Notes: generated from the letters alone by a model not told the origin. DNA of 64,000 nucleotides from Neocallimastix lanati (nom. inval.) (GCA_016946835.1 JACVTC010000003.1:2470001-2534000); one strand, 5' to 3'. Positions 12,820-25,919 are shown, counted from the stretch's first letter. Numbers and translations are program-made.

Positions 12820-13660
12820 TAATAAATAAATAATAAATAATAAATAATAAATAAAAAATAATTAAAGAAAAAATCAATAAATAATAAATTATTATTAATT
12901 GAATAATAAATATTGAATATTGAATAATAAATATTGAATATTGAATAATAAATAATAAATAAAAAATAATTAAATAATAAATAAATAAATAAATAATAAA
13001 TAATAAATAATAGTAAATAATAAATAAATAAATAATTGAATAGTAAATAATAAATAATAAATAAATAAATAATAAATAATAGTAAATAATAAATAAATAA
13101 ATAATTGAATAGTAAATAATAAATAATAAATAATAAATAAATAAATAATAAATAATAAATAAATAATAATATATAATATATAATAAATATTATATAATAA
13201 TAATAATTAATAAAATTATTTATTCTTTAAAGTTTGTTATTTTTTAATAAACAATTTTATTATCCAAACAAAAACCTGTAAAACCACTGTATTTACTCTC
13301 CATGGATGAAAAAATTTGATGATTAATTGAAAATTGTAATTAATAAATCTTTTTTCAAGGACTTTTTATATTAATATTTATTATTAATTATTTATTATCT
13401 ATTATTTATTATCTATTATTTATTTATTAATTATTATTTATTATTTAATATTCAATAATTTATTATTTATTATTTAATATTTATTATACATTATTCATTA
13501 ATCATTATTTAATATTTATTATACATTATTCATTAATCATTATTTAATATTTATTATACATTATTCATTAATCATTATTTAATATTTATTATACATTATT
13601 CATTAATCATTATTTAATTATTTATTATTTATTATTTATTATTTATTATGGTTCAATGTT
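12820..13660. repeat. Opposed TAAATAA and TTATTTA arrays (potential long hairpin)
   Basis: About 350 bp of TAAATAA-type repeats (12820-13180) are followed, after ~190 bp of unique sequence, by TTATTTA-type repeats (13376-13660). The two arrays are largely reverse complements. The spacer near 13266-13310 has unusually mixed sequence (AAACCTGTAAAACCACTG). Confidence 0.6.
13471..13610. repeat. 35-bp tandem repeat, four copies
   Basis: The unit starts TATTTAATATTTATTATACA and ends ATTAATCAT. It is 35 bp long and repeats four times without visible change. Confidence 0.9.
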
Positions 13661-15625
13661 TCTTTAATATTTAAAATTTTTTAAAATATCAAAATTTAAT
13701 TTATATAATATATGGTGTATATTATTTTGATTATACTGATAATATATTATGAGGTTGTCTTTGTATGTGTATGGAATGTTTTTGTTTTTAATTTATGTTT
13801 AATGATGTTGTGATTAACATATTTAAAAAGATTGAGTTCAAGGTTAATTTACATACACACGCATACATTAGGAATGTTTATTTTTTTTTTTTTTTTAAAT
13901 TTTATTTGATTGTGTAATATTAATAATGTTTTTTTTTTTTTTTTTTCTCTTTTCCAAAAGTTATGTAATATGACATACCATATCAATTTCTATTCCTTTT
14001 CTACTTTTGTGCTACTATCTCATAATTATTATGCCAATTAAATAATGTTATGTATAATATGATTTACATATATTTATATATTTGATTACCATTTATTAAA
14101 TTAAATATGGTTATTTCATAAATAAAAAAATTTTTTTTTTTTTACAATTTATTAATGAAACAATTTTACTACCAATAATAAATACATAAATATATTAACA
14201 AATAAATAAATAAATTTTTTTTTTTTTTTTTTTTTTAGACTAGGAATAAACAATAAATAAATAAATAAATAAATAAGTAAATAATAAGTAAATAACTAAG
14301 TAAATAAGTAAATGAATGAATAAATGAATAATAAATAAATAAATTGTAAAATAATACCAAAAAAAAAAAAAAATTTTTTAAAAATAAAAAAAATCACAAT
14401 ATTTATTAAATGATATTATATTAATATTAATATATTAGATAAATTAAAAATTGATTAACATTAATAAATTTTTAATATTATTTTCGAGTAATTATTTAAA
14501 ATTTAATTTTTTTTTTCTTTAATATTTATTCTCTTTTTATTTATTTATACATTCAAAAAAAGTTCATTATATATTTATATTTTTATTATTTCGTATTTAA
14601 GATTAGTAATAAACAAATAATAAAATATAAATATTTTAATTTAAAAAAAATTAAAAATAAGAAATAAAAAAATAAAAAAAAAAAATTAAAATAATAATAA
14701 TAATAAAATAAAAGGTTATAAATTTAACTTCGGACTATCTACTAGTTTTGGTAATATATATTTAATAAAAAGATTGAAATTTAAATGTTTTGATTATATA
14801 AAAACTAATCTTTTATAATATTTATTTATTTTGTTTTATATATATATTAATATAATATTAAACAATAACAATAATAAATTTTATTTATTAACTTTCTTTT
14901 TCTCTTTTTTTTGATAAAAAAAAAAAAAAAAACTGAACTTTATAAACATATCATTATAAAATCATCTATATTTACAATTCATAAAAATACCTTATAGAAT
15001 TAAATAATAATTTTTTTTATAAATATAATAAATATAAGAACAAAAACAAAAATAAAACTAATAAATATAATAAATTATAATAAAATAAAATAAAATTAAA
15101 ATTAAGAAAAATAATATAATATATAATTAATAAAGCTTAAACTTATTCATTTTATTAAATTTTCAATAAGTTTTTCGGCTGGTATATATAAATATATTTA
15201 TTATTTTGTATGATTAAAAATACTATTTCTTAATCTATTTTATTTTTTATTTACTAATTTATTATTATGATATATATATTATTTATATTATTAATTGAAA
15301 TCCAATAATAAAATGAGTAGAAAAGAATATTAAATAATAATATAATAAAATAATTTAAAAATAAAATAATTTAAAAATAAAATAAAATATAATAAATCAA
15401 AAATATTTAAATTAATAATAAAAAATAAAAAATAATTATATCAATTCATAATTTATATAACTATTTATATTTCAAAAAACAAAAAACAAAAAACAAAAAA
15501 CAAAAAAAAAACTTGTTAATAAATAAAACAACTAAATTAATATATAAGTCTATAATAATAAAATTTAATAAATAATAAAACAATTTAAATAAATATTAAG
15601 AAGAAAAAATAAAAAAATAATTAAA

Positions 15626-18600
15626 ATGTCAAACGATTTTTATTCACCAGCTGTTATTAAGACTCATTTTCTTGCTTTTAAAGAATTCTTAGAAAGTCAA
15701 GACAATGGTAAAATTAGTTTGATATAATTGAGGGAAAAAAAACAAATATAAAATAATATTTAATACTATATTTATATATATTAGTTAAGAATAAAAAAGA
15801 AATTAATTTATATATATAATTATTATTTCAATTTAAAAGAGCCTAAGAGACAAAGAGGTGCTAAGGAAAAACTTATAAAATTAACTAATCAACAATTTCA
15901 AGAATTATCCACAGATGTATATGATGAATTAATTAGAAGAACTTATAATTCTAGAGGTTTATTTTTTTTTATTTTATAATTTTGTTTTATTTCTTGATAT
16001 ATTTATAATGTAAAATCGTTATAAATAATTAACTAAAATTATTTTTTTTAACAAAAAATAAATTTCTAAAAAACAAATTTAAAGATTTTGATTGTTTACA
16101 AAGTCAATCCGAATTTCAACCAAAGAGAAATGAAGCACGTGCTAAATTAGCTGCCCTTTCACATACTAGATACAGAGTAATAAAAATATATAGTTTTTAT
16201 TTTTTTTTTTTTTTTTTTTAGAAAAATTTAATTATATTAATATATAAATAAATTATTTAAATAATTAATTTTATTAAATATATATACTTTTTGCTTTTAT
16301 AATTTGATATTATAAAAATTTATAATAAAAATATAAAAGGATTTATCTCAAGATATTTATAATGAAATTCAAAGACGTTTTCCAAATATTGTTTCTGAAG
16401 TTGAAAATGTAAGCATAATAAAATATATATATATTTTTACCGAATTAAAAAAAAAATACCTTAATAAATTTATACTGAATTTTTTTTCCATAAAATAAAT
16501 TAATATAATATAGAATATTGAAAATTCATTAGAAAGAGAGTATAATGTGTCCCCAGTTGACAAAAGTAATTAAAAATATAATAACTTTATTAGTTATTTT
16601 TATTATTTTTGTTATTTTTTTATTATATAAAAATTATTTATATTAATTATTTTATAATAAAAAAAAAAAAAAAATAATGGTATTAGTTAATAATAATGAT
16701 AGTCCAAAACCAATACAAGGACTTAATTCATCTCCAAACAGTGTAACTGATCAACAACAAACTTCAAATCAAAAAATTAATCTTTCTCCATTAGATAATG
16801 TTATGGCCAATTTAAAGGAATTAACTGTTAAAAATGAAAATGAAAAGCCAAATGTTTCAGAAGTAATTATATAAAAATAATAAAAATAAAAATTAATTAT
16901 TATTAAGTTTAATTTTTTTTTTCTAAATTATTTGAGTATATATATATATATATATAATTTAGAAGTTAAAATATATTAATTAAAATAATTAAAATTATTA
17001 ATAACAATAATAAATAGGCAAGTCAAGTTAATGAAGCTGAAATTGCTGAATTAAAGAAGGCTAATACTCTTTTAAAATCAAAGTTTGATTCTTTAACTGA
17101 AAAATATAATGTAAAATAAAATATTATAAATATTAAATAATATAAAAAAATATATTATATATATAATATAAATATATAATAATAATAATTAAAAATGATA
17201 ATAATAATAATAATAATAAACAAATATTAATATAAATGTATATATTTTATTTTGTAATATTTTATTATATCAGACTGAAAAGAACAGATTAGAAAAAGAA
17301 TTAGAAAGTGTTCAAGAGACACTTACTAATCGTGTTAAGGTAAAGCATAGAAATAATTTTTTTTTTTTTATTTTTTATTTTTTTTTTTCATTTATATTAA
17401 TACTCTTAATTTTTATATAATATTTTCAATTATATAATTATATTTTATTATATTATAAATATATTTTTTAATGTATAAAATAGATTAATGAAGAACAAGC
17501 TGTTGAATACTCTAAATTATACAATAATTACACTCAATTACAAACTGATATTAAAACTCTTCGTAGTCAAACTGAAGTTAATGAAAAGATTACTGGCGAA
17601 CTTCGTCAAGAAAACGATAATCAAATTGAAAAAATTAATGAATTAACTAAAAAGAATGAAACATTGGAAAATGAAAACAAAAGTTTAAAAGAAGAAATTG
17701 AAAAATTAAAGAATGAATTAAAAGAAGAAAAAGAAAAGAAGATTGAAGGTAATAAGAAAAAAAAAATAATAATAATAATAATTATCTATAATTATACATA
17801 TATTTAATAAATAATAAATATAATAATAATAATATAATGATATATTCAATAAAAATATATAATTTAATTATAAAAATAATTCTTAATAATAATAATAATA
17901 ATAATTATTATTATAATAATAATATATTATTATTATTAATCATTATTTTTTTATTATTATTATTATTATATAAAGCTGCTAAAACAGCTCCATCTCCAGC
18001 TCCATCTCCAGCTAAGGAACAAGAAAGTAAAGCATCACCAATTGAAAAGGAGGATAAACCAGAAACTCCACAAACTCCAAAGAAGACCCCAGAAATTCCT
18101 CCAACTAATGAAATTAGATCACCAAAAGGTATTAAACCAGTTCCAACTGAACCAGAACCAGAAAAGCCAGCTGTTAGAGATTGCATTAATCCAGAAAGAT
18201 TTAATCATTACAGAGAAGCTGTTAATGAATTAATTGAAGCTTCAAAGTAAGTTTTTTTTTAATATTGATTTATAAATTTATAATATGTATTTATTTTTAT
18301 TTTATTTATTTATTTATTTATTTTTTTTTATATTTATTTATAGGAGTGAAAATCCTGCTGATGTTTTAGTTGCAATGAAATCTATAGTTATTACATGTAA
18401 GAATATTACTGAAGAATCCGATGAATATGAAAGATTAAACGAAAACACATTTACTGATGAAGAACAAGATAAATTAATTGAAATTAAGAATAATCTTTCT
18501 GTAGCTCTTACCAATTTAATGAGTGTTACTAAAAATCATGCTACTAACTATCCAAATGTTTCCTCATCCTTCATTGAAAGTGCTGCCTCTGACCTTTCTG

Positions 18601-19828
18601 TTACTATTGTATCTTTAGTTCGTACTTTAAAGGAACATCAAAACAGATTATTAAATCAGGGATCATCACCTTTACAACAACCAATTAATCAAGGTAAATT
18701 AAGAATTTTAATTAATAAAGTTTTCATTATTATTATTATTATTATTATAACTTTAATAGAAAACAGCAAACAGCACTAAAATATAAATATATAAATTTAT
18801 ATTAATTATTTTTTTTTTTTTTATTTTATAATTTTTTTTATTATTATTTATTTATTTATTTATTTATTTTTTTACATTATTATTAATATAAAATAATAGT
18901 TAATATGGATGAATTCATATCAAATAATAAACAGGCATATAATCCTCAAGAATTAAAGGTATATTAATATTAAATATATTTATATACATATATATATTTA
19001 TTATATTTTTTATAATAAATAATATAATAATAGTAATAATTGATTTATAAAATTAATATTTTTAATTTTTAATATTATAATAAAAAAAAATATTTTTTTT
19101 TTTAATTTTATTTAATATAGCATTTCTTAGAAGAAAAGACTGATTTAATTGTTCAAGGTATTCAATCACTTTTATTTAAGATTCAACAATCAAATGCTAC
19201 TTATGAAGAATTTAATGGTGATATTGGTCGTATTACTAGCATTGTTGACAATGTTATTAATGCTTCTCAAGATACTTTCACAAGTCCAGTTGGTTCATAC
19301 TTATTCAATGATGGAGGTAATATAATAAATTTTATTAATGTTATATTATATCATTAATTATTAAATTTATAATATATATATATATTTATTTATTTTTTAA
19401 TAATAATAATTATAATAATTAATAATTAAATAAAAAATAAAAATAAATAATTATAGAACCAATTCTTCAAGAATTAAAGATGGGGTAAATATATCACTTT
19501 ATTTATTATATATAAATATATATATATATTTAATTATTTTTCTTATTATTTATATTATATATGAATAATGAATATAATAAAAAAAATATATATATATAAA
19601 TATTTTTAATATTAATATAATAATAATTTTTAATCTTTAATATTATTATTATTATTAAATTTAAATTCAAAAATAATAAATAATAATAGTAATCAACGCT
19701 TAAAGGAAATGGGATTATCTATGCAAAATAAAAGTGAACAAGAAATTAAGGCCACAAAACCAAACTTGGCTTCAGCATCCTATGAAATTGCAGTTTACGT
19801 TCGTGATTTACTTGAATTATTAGGTTAA
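15626..19828 (+). CDS. SPA2: SPA2-like polarisome scaffold with tandem Spa2-homology (GIT/SHD) repeats, 684 aa
   Basis: Scaffold of the polarisome, which recruits formin, MAP kinases and Rab GAPs to sites of polarised growth. There are fifteen exons: 15626-15707, 15840-15956, 16085-16176, 16340-16408, 16514-16565, 16687-16862, 17018-17110, 17274-17339, 17484-17748, 17976-18246, 18344-18693, 18900-18958, 19121-19316, 19457-19484, 19690-19828. All have GT/AG borders and the phases close to 685 codons. Two Spa2-homology repeats are clear: residues ~35-61 (LTNQQFQELSTDVYDELIRR) and ~84-112 (LSHTRYRDLSQDIYNEIQRR). Residues ~197-338 form a Lys/Glu coiled coil. Residues ~339-400 are a Pro/Ser/Thr linker, and ~410-684 resemble the conserved GIT/Spa2 C-terminal helical region. 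An exon-like block at 18762-18779 with a stop (ENSKQH) would give a shorter form if used; skipping it restores the frame. The family call is strong. Confidence 0.9.
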
Positions 19829-20640
19829 GAAAAAGAAAAATAAAAAAAAAAATAAAATAAAATAAAAAAATAATAAAAATAATAAAAATACAAAAAAAAA
19901 AAAAAAATACAAAAAAAATACAAAAAAATATAAAAAATAAAAAGAGTAAATAAATAGATAAATAAATAAAATTAAATAAATAGAATTAGAATAATATATA
20001 TATTTATTATTATTATACAAAAAAATATCTAGTTTTTTTTTTTTTTTTTTTTTTTTTTATTCCCTTTTTTCTTTTTTCTTTTTCTTTAAAGTATATATTT
20101 ATAACAAACAAACAAACAAACAAACTGCAATCATCAACAAAACAAAAACAATAACAAAAAAAAAAAAAAAAATTAAGTAAATAAAATAAATAAATAAATA
20201 AATAAATAAAAATTAAAAAATAAAAATAAAAAAAAAAAAATAATAATAATAAATAAATAAATAAGCAAGTCTTTTTTGAAAAAATAAATTTACAAAAAAA
20301 ATTTTTTTTTTTTTATTTTTATTATTATAAAAAAAAAATGAATAAAAATATAAATATAAATTTTATAAATAAAAAAAAAATTAAAAAAAATGAAAATTAA
20401 AAAATAAAAAAAAATAAAAAAAATGAAAAAATTATTTATTATTTAAAATTATATATATATAATACATATATGTATTATTATTTTTTTATTATTATTATTT
20501 TTCTTTAACTAGAATATTTTATACCATTGTTTCTATTTTGTGTTTTATTTTATTTATTTATTTATTTTTTTTTTCTTTTTATTACATGTATTTTATCTCA
20601 TATATTTAATTAATAAAGATGAAACAAGTTTACTTTGCCG

Positions 20641-20684
<44 letters not shown>

Positions 20685-20805
20685 AAAAAAAAACAATAAA
20701 GGAATTTTTTTTTTTTTTTTTTATTATTTATTTCCAATTATAAGATTATATAATAAATATATATATATATATTTTAAATTTATTATATATATATATATAA
20801 ATACA

Positions 20806-20848
<43 letters not shown>

Positions 20849-21039
20849 TAATCTTACTCAAATATTATTTTTAAAATATTATAAATGGATAAAATAGAAA
20901 AGTAATTAATAATCCCTTTCCCCCTTTATAAATAAATATATTTAATATATATTATACATATAATACTTTAAATACTTGTAATACATATAATACTTTTAAT
21001 ACATATAAATATTATAAATATTTATTTATTTATTTTTTA

Positions 21040-21091
<52 letters not shown>

Positions 21092-21464
21092 AACAATTAT
21101 AAATATTAGAGTTTCTGTAGGTCTATGTTGTTTGTTGTCATACTACTATTTATTTTTCAAAATTTCAAAATTTTAAAATTTTAAGATTTCAATTTTTCAA
21201 TTTTTGACTTTTAATTAATTTTAGGTGATAATATATTTAAAAATAAATAAATAAATAATAATAAATAATAATAAATAATAAATAATAATAATAATAAAAT
21301 AATAAAATAAAATAAAATAAAAAGAAAAAAATAAAAAAGCAAAGTAAAGAATCTTTTTTTTTTTTTTTTTTTTTTTTATATATATATATATTTAGTTTTA
21401 GTTGCTTCCTTTTTTTTTATTTTTTATTTTATTTTATTTTTTTTTATTTTATTTTTTATTTTAT

Positions 21465-21501
<37 letters not shown>

Positions 21502-21621
21502 TAATATCATTTTTTTTATTATAATCTATTTAAATATCCGAATTACTTCTTTCTTTCTTTCTTTCTTTCTTAATTATCTTTCTTAATAATATTTCTTAAT
21601 TATCTTTCTTAATTATCTTTC
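19829..21621. other. Intergenic region between convergent genes
   Basis: Spacer between the SPA2-like gene and the methyltransferase. It holds long T and A runs (20035-20059, 20647-20690), (ATT)n at 20808-20848 and 21057-21088, an A/T palindrome near 21160-21210, (CTTT)n at 21548-21570 and a CTTTCTTAATTAT tandem at 21571-21636. No gene is seen. Confidence 0.6.
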
Positions 21622-22269
21622 TTAGTTATCTTTCTTACTGGTTACTATCATTCGTTCCTCTGTAACATTTTCAGCTCTTATTACCTTAAAATTAAATTTC
21701 TCAGCGAGGGCGGTAACTTCTGGAATATTATAGTGATGACAGATACCATGTGATGAAAAATTATTCGTAATCGTATTTTTTATCCAACGTGAAACTTCGG
21801 ATGGTGCAGCAAAATCAAAAATAATGAAACGACCTCCAGGTCTTAAGACTCGATAGACCTCTGAAAAGAATTTTTCTGGATTTGGAAAATGATGAAACGT
21901 TTCCTTACAGATAACGACATCAAAACATTCTTCCGGGTTGGTTTCATCAAATGGTAAATTTTCTGCATCCCCAATAATAAATTCGGTATTTGGAAGTTTT
22001 TTCTCACGAGCTATGGCTATCATTTTTTCTGCTATATCTAAACCAACGCAACGAGTTTCCGGAAACTCCTTTAATAAAAGTTCAATCGAATTACCAATAC
22101 CACAACCAACATCTAAAAAACTTTTAAATTTTTCTTTTTTAATTTCTTCTTGTACTATATCATAACTTTCCCTTTTCATAAAATATTTATCTTCTTCTGT
22201 AGGCTCATGACTAAGTTTTTCAGCATCATCATTGAAACTTTTTCTTGAAATTTCTTTATAGTCTTTCAT
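21622..22269 (-). CDS. Intronless class I SAM-dependent methyltransferase (Methyltransf_11/UbiE-like), 215 aa
   Basis: Small cytosolic methyltransferase of unknown substrate. The Rossmann fold motifs are in order: motif I FLDVGCGIGN (residues 51-60), the acidic residue after strand 2 in CVGLDIAEKM (about 74-83), IIGDAENLPF (motif II region), FDVVICKETFHHF (motif post-II) and VLRPGGRFIIFDFA (motif III). The single exon runs from the ATG at 22267-22269 to a stop at 21622. The overall architecture matches bacterial-type SAM methyltransferases of ~200-250 aa. With no introns in a genome full of them, acquisition from a bacterium is plausible but unproven. The downstream end overlaps a CTTTCTTAATTAT tandem repeat, which encodes part of the last residues (TSKKDN). 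No neighbour suggests a pathway. Confidence 0.88.
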   Translation of the reverse strand: MKDYKEISRKSFNDDAEKLSHEPTEEDKYFMKRESYDIVQEEIKKEKFKSFLDVGCGIGNSIELLLKEFPETRCVGLDIAEKMIAIAREKKLPNTEFIIGDAENLPFDETNPEECFDVVICKETFHHFPNPEKFFSEVYRVLRPGGRFIIFDFAAPSEVSRWIKNTITNNFSSHGICHHYNIPEVTALAEKFNFKVIRAENVTEERMIVTSKKDN

Positions 22270-22775
22270 TTCTTATTTTATTTATTTACTTATTTTATTT
22301 CTTAATAAAAAAATATATATGTATATATATCGTATATATATAATATTAAATTTATTTATATATATATAAAGGATAAATATTTAATTAATTATTTTTATTT
22401 TATTTTATTTTATTTTTTGTTAATTATTAATTGTTTTATTTTATTATTTTATTATTTTATTTTTTTATTTTTATTTTTTTTTTTTTTTTTGAAATTAATT
22501 GATTTTACACTTTTTATTTAAAAAACAAAATTTTAAAAAAAAAAAAAAAAAAAAATATATATAAAAAATAATAAATAATAAAAAAAAATTTTTAATCTAA
22601 TATTAAATTACTTTAAATAAATATAAAAAAAAATTATTTTATTTAAAAATTTTACATTTAATTAAAATAAATAAAAAAGTATATATAATATATATATTTA
22701 TATTTATATATATATATTATACTATAATAATATAAATAAAATAAAAATAAATAAATTAAAAAATTAAATATTATA
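22270..22775. other. Spacer with simple repeats upstream of the methyltransferase gene
   Basis: AT-rich DNA with TA runs and (TTTTA)n, between the methyltransferase start and the left end of the LTR element. It should contain the methyltransferase promoter. Confidence 0.5.
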
Positions 22776-22961
22776 TAAAATATAAAGTTATTTTATTATT
22801 ATTTAAAGTTTATTTTTAATTATAATATCAATTCTTCAGGTAAAATGAATAAAAATTTAATCTTCTTTTTATATAATAAATGTAAAAATTAATTATAATA
22901 TAAAGAAATAATTTTAATTAAAGGTATATATATTTAAAATAGATTTCAATACACTCTAACA
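22776..22961 (-). repeat. LTR (3' copy on minus strand)
   Basis: 186-bp repeat that aligns to both ends of the 23661-24278 copy. It also shares the middle block TCTTCTTTT..ATAATAAATGT. Confidence 0.65.
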
Positions 22962-22973
22962 TTCCCCCCTTCA
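22962..22973 (-). other. Candidate polypurine tract of the LTR element
   Basis: Minus-strand GAAGGGGGGAA directly adjoins the TGTTAGAG start of the LTR. Confidence 0.55.
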
Positions 22974-23660
22974 AACCAGAATATTGGCTTGTTAAAAATT
23001 TGATCAGTATATTTTTGAAATTGTTGGGTTTCATTAACCGTCTTTTTCATCATTGGGGTCAGCTAGCAAAAAAATTTTTTTTTTTTTGGGGGGTGTTTTT
23101 ATCCTAAATTCCAAATATAACTTTCTTATTCTTTATTGTTATCTTTATCTTTATTGAAGTAAAAAATTATAATTTATTCATTTTCTATATATATATATAT
23201 ATATTTTTTTTATTTTAATTTGTTGTTAAATTTCCCCCGTTTTTTTTATTGTAGTTTTTTGCTTACTAAATTGTTCGTATCTATATATATATATATATAC
23301 GTATTTATATATATATATTTTTTTATTGATTTCTTTGAATTGAATAATTCTTTTTAATATGTTTTCTTATCTATAAAAAAACTATCTTAATACATTTTGA
23401 CATAGGAAAGGTATTCAGCTTTCCCCCCCCCCCTAGTCGAAGTGACAACAATGAATTGTTTCTTTTGACTACCAATTAATTGAATTACAATTTGGAATTT
23501 GACCTACTTAGTGAATTCTTTTCGATTTAAGATGGCTGTTAATGAAGAAATTCTCATTCCCTCACTCTAAGTTAATCCATATTAAGACGATCTTCAACTT
23601 ATAACTTAGTTTCTTAAGACCTATCGAAAAGTGAACAGAGAACTGAGACTTGTAATCAAA

Positions 23661-24278
23661 TAAAATATAAAGTTATTTTATTATTATATAAAGTTCATTT
23701 TTATTATAATATTAATTATTTAGGTTTATATTAATACATAATAAATAATAAATAATTAAATAATAAATAATAAATAATACATAATAAATAATAAATAATT
23801 AAATAATAAATAATAAATAATAAATAATAAATAATAAATAATAAATAATAAATAATAAATAATAAATAATAAATAATAAATAATAAATAGTAAATAATAA
23901 ATAATTAAATAATAAATAATAAATAATAAATAATAAATAATAGACAAATAAATAATAAATAATAAGTAATAAATAATAAATAATATATAATAATAAATAA
24001 TAAATAATAAATAATAAATAATAAATAATAAATAATAAATAATAAATAATAAATAATAAATAATAAATAATAAATAATAAATAATAAAAAAAGGATAAAT
24101 CTTTTTGAAAAGATAGAAAAACTTTTCTTCTTTTATAATAAATGTGGCTAGTGTCAAATACAACGAAATAAATTTAATAACGATTTAACAATATTATAAT
24201 GAAATACAACGAGATTAATTCTAAATAATGAAATTAATAAGTCTATAAAATAAAATAGATTTCAATTACACTTGAACA
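23661..24278 (-). repeat. LTR (5' copy on minus strand) expanded by a heptamer microsatellite
   Basis: The ends match the 186-bp left LTR, but ~350 bp of AATAAAT heptamers (about 23745-24088) sit inside it, and the distal part carries extra sequence (24130-24240). Confidence 0.6.
23745..24088. repeat. (AATAAAT)n heptamer array
   Basis: Period-7 array. Because 7 and 3 share no factor, it is open in several frames and yields a spurious Leu/Phe/Ile/Tyr repeat protein. Confidence 0.92.
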
Positions 24279-24761
24279 ATAAATTATATATAAACTTTCA
24301 AAATATTTACTTATTTGTTTATTTATTTACAAAATATTTACTTTGTGTAATAATCATAATATGTATTTATTTATATATATTAATGTTAAATAATAAAAAT
24401 ATTATTTTCTTTGCAGTTTTTTTTTTTTTTTTTTGATATAAATATAAATAATAAAAAAATATGAATTGAATAGTATGATTGTTTAAATTTGTTTAAATGA
24501 AATTTATTATTTACAAAAAAAAAATTGAGATAATGTTAAGTGATTGTCAAAATAATAATAACAATAACAAATAAAAAAAAAAATCATGTATGTGTATATA
24601 TATATATTATAATGAATATGATAATAGTAATTTTTATTTCGAAAAATTGATTTGATTTGATTTGATTTGATTTCAATACTTTTTAAATGCTTTTTAATTT
24701 AATAATGGAGTTGAAAAATAAAAAAAAATTTTTTTTTTTTTTTTTTTTTGATGCTGCTAAA
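24279..24761. other. Spacer between the LTR element and the calaxin gene end
   Basis: AT-rich with a T run, (TTTGA)n near 24652-24672 and a 24-nt T run at 24727-24749. No gene is seen; the 3' UTR of the calaxin gene is expected at its right end. Confidence 0.5.
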
Positions 24762-25021
24762 TTAACCAGAATTTTCAACGGCTTCTTCTTCTTCTTTAGT
24801 TTCCTCTTCCGATTCTTTCTCTACTACTTCAGGTTTACGTGGTTTGACGACCGGTATGGTAAGACCCTTAGTATAGATTTCACAAATTTCCTTACGTCTC
24901 TTATTTCTTGGATCAAATTGATTAAGATTAAAATGTGGGAAATTTAATAATTTCTTTGGAGATTCCTCTGTTTCACATTCATCAAATACTGGTAATAAAT
25001 ATTTTTCAATCGCCTAGATAA

Positions 25022-25065
<44 letters not shown>

Positions 25066-25713
25066 CAATAGTTATAATAATTATTAAATTTTATTAAAAA
25101 AAAAAAAAAAGTGAAATATTTTTAATAGTATATGATTTAAATAATTTTCAAATATATTGATTGAAGTAACAATAATAATAATAAATATATTTATGTAAAT
25201 AAATATTATATAGAAAAATAAATATTTATATTAGTTTAAATATAAATAATATTTAAATATATTCATATATATATATTTTTTTTTGTTTATTAATTATATA
25301 CTATATATATTTTTATTTTTTTATAAAATTTTTAATATATATATATATATATATATTTTTGTTAAATATATGTAGATAAAATTACCTTTTCATTAGCCAT
25401 ACATTGACCAAAAGCTTCTAAAAGTAAATTATCTTTTTCAATGGTAGTATACCAATCCGTTTCTGAAACTCTACCATCATGATCAAAGTCCATTTTTTTC
25501 AAAATAATTTCTACTAATTCTTTTACACCATCTTCATCTTCTTCCACAACCTAAATTACAATAATATATATTTATATATATAATTAATATTAAATAAAAT
25601 AAAATGAAATAAAATAAAAAAAAAATAAAAATTAATATTTAAATTATATATTATTATAAATATTGTAATTATTATTTTATTATTTAATATTTTACACCAT
25701 GAATATTATAATA

Positions 25714-25747
<34 letters not shown>

Positions 25748-25881
25748 TTTAATATATATATATAACTTACTCGAATTAATGTATTTTTTAACATTTGATA
25801 CATTTCTTCTTTTGATATATAATTATCACCATTTAGATCATATACTCTAAAACAAACTATTATTTATTATTATTATTATTA

Positions 25882-25919
<38 letters not shown>

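Larger units (their letters stand above)
10296..15625. other. 5.3-kb gene-free AT-rich region
   Basis: I see no coding exon, RNA gene or mobile element. The contents are simple repeats: AATAAATA arrays at about 11470-11690, 12120-12200 and 12820-13180, a four-copy 35-bp tandem repeat at 13471-13610, TTATTTA arrays around it, and many T or A runs. The last few hundred bases should contain the promoter of the SPA2-like gene. Confidence 0.6.
22776..24278 (-). mobile_element. Small decayed LTR retroelement (TRIM-like)
   Basis: Two direct repeats flank about 700 bp of more GC-containing sequence. The repeats begin with TAAAATATAAAGTTATTTTA and end AAATAGATTTCAAT(T)ACACT..AACA. On the minus strand each repeat starts TGTT and reads (A/T)..GTGTA(A)TTGAAATCTATTTTA. 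Directly inside the left repeat the minus strand reads GAAGGGGGGAA, as expected for a polypurine tract before a 3' LTR, so the element lies on the minus strand. The internal part has no complete reading frame; a 38-codon frame (23062 to a stop at 22946) runs into the LTR. The short internal region fits a non-autonomous element or a deleted copy. Primer-binding site and target duplication could not be fixed. Confidence 0.65.

Noticed and set aside
17911-18186. Antisense open frame opposite the Pro-rich exon of the SPA2-like gene
   Set aside because: The plus strand has a phase-consistent exon with conserved neighbours; the antisense frame is Gly/Ser/Leu low complexity mirroring it.
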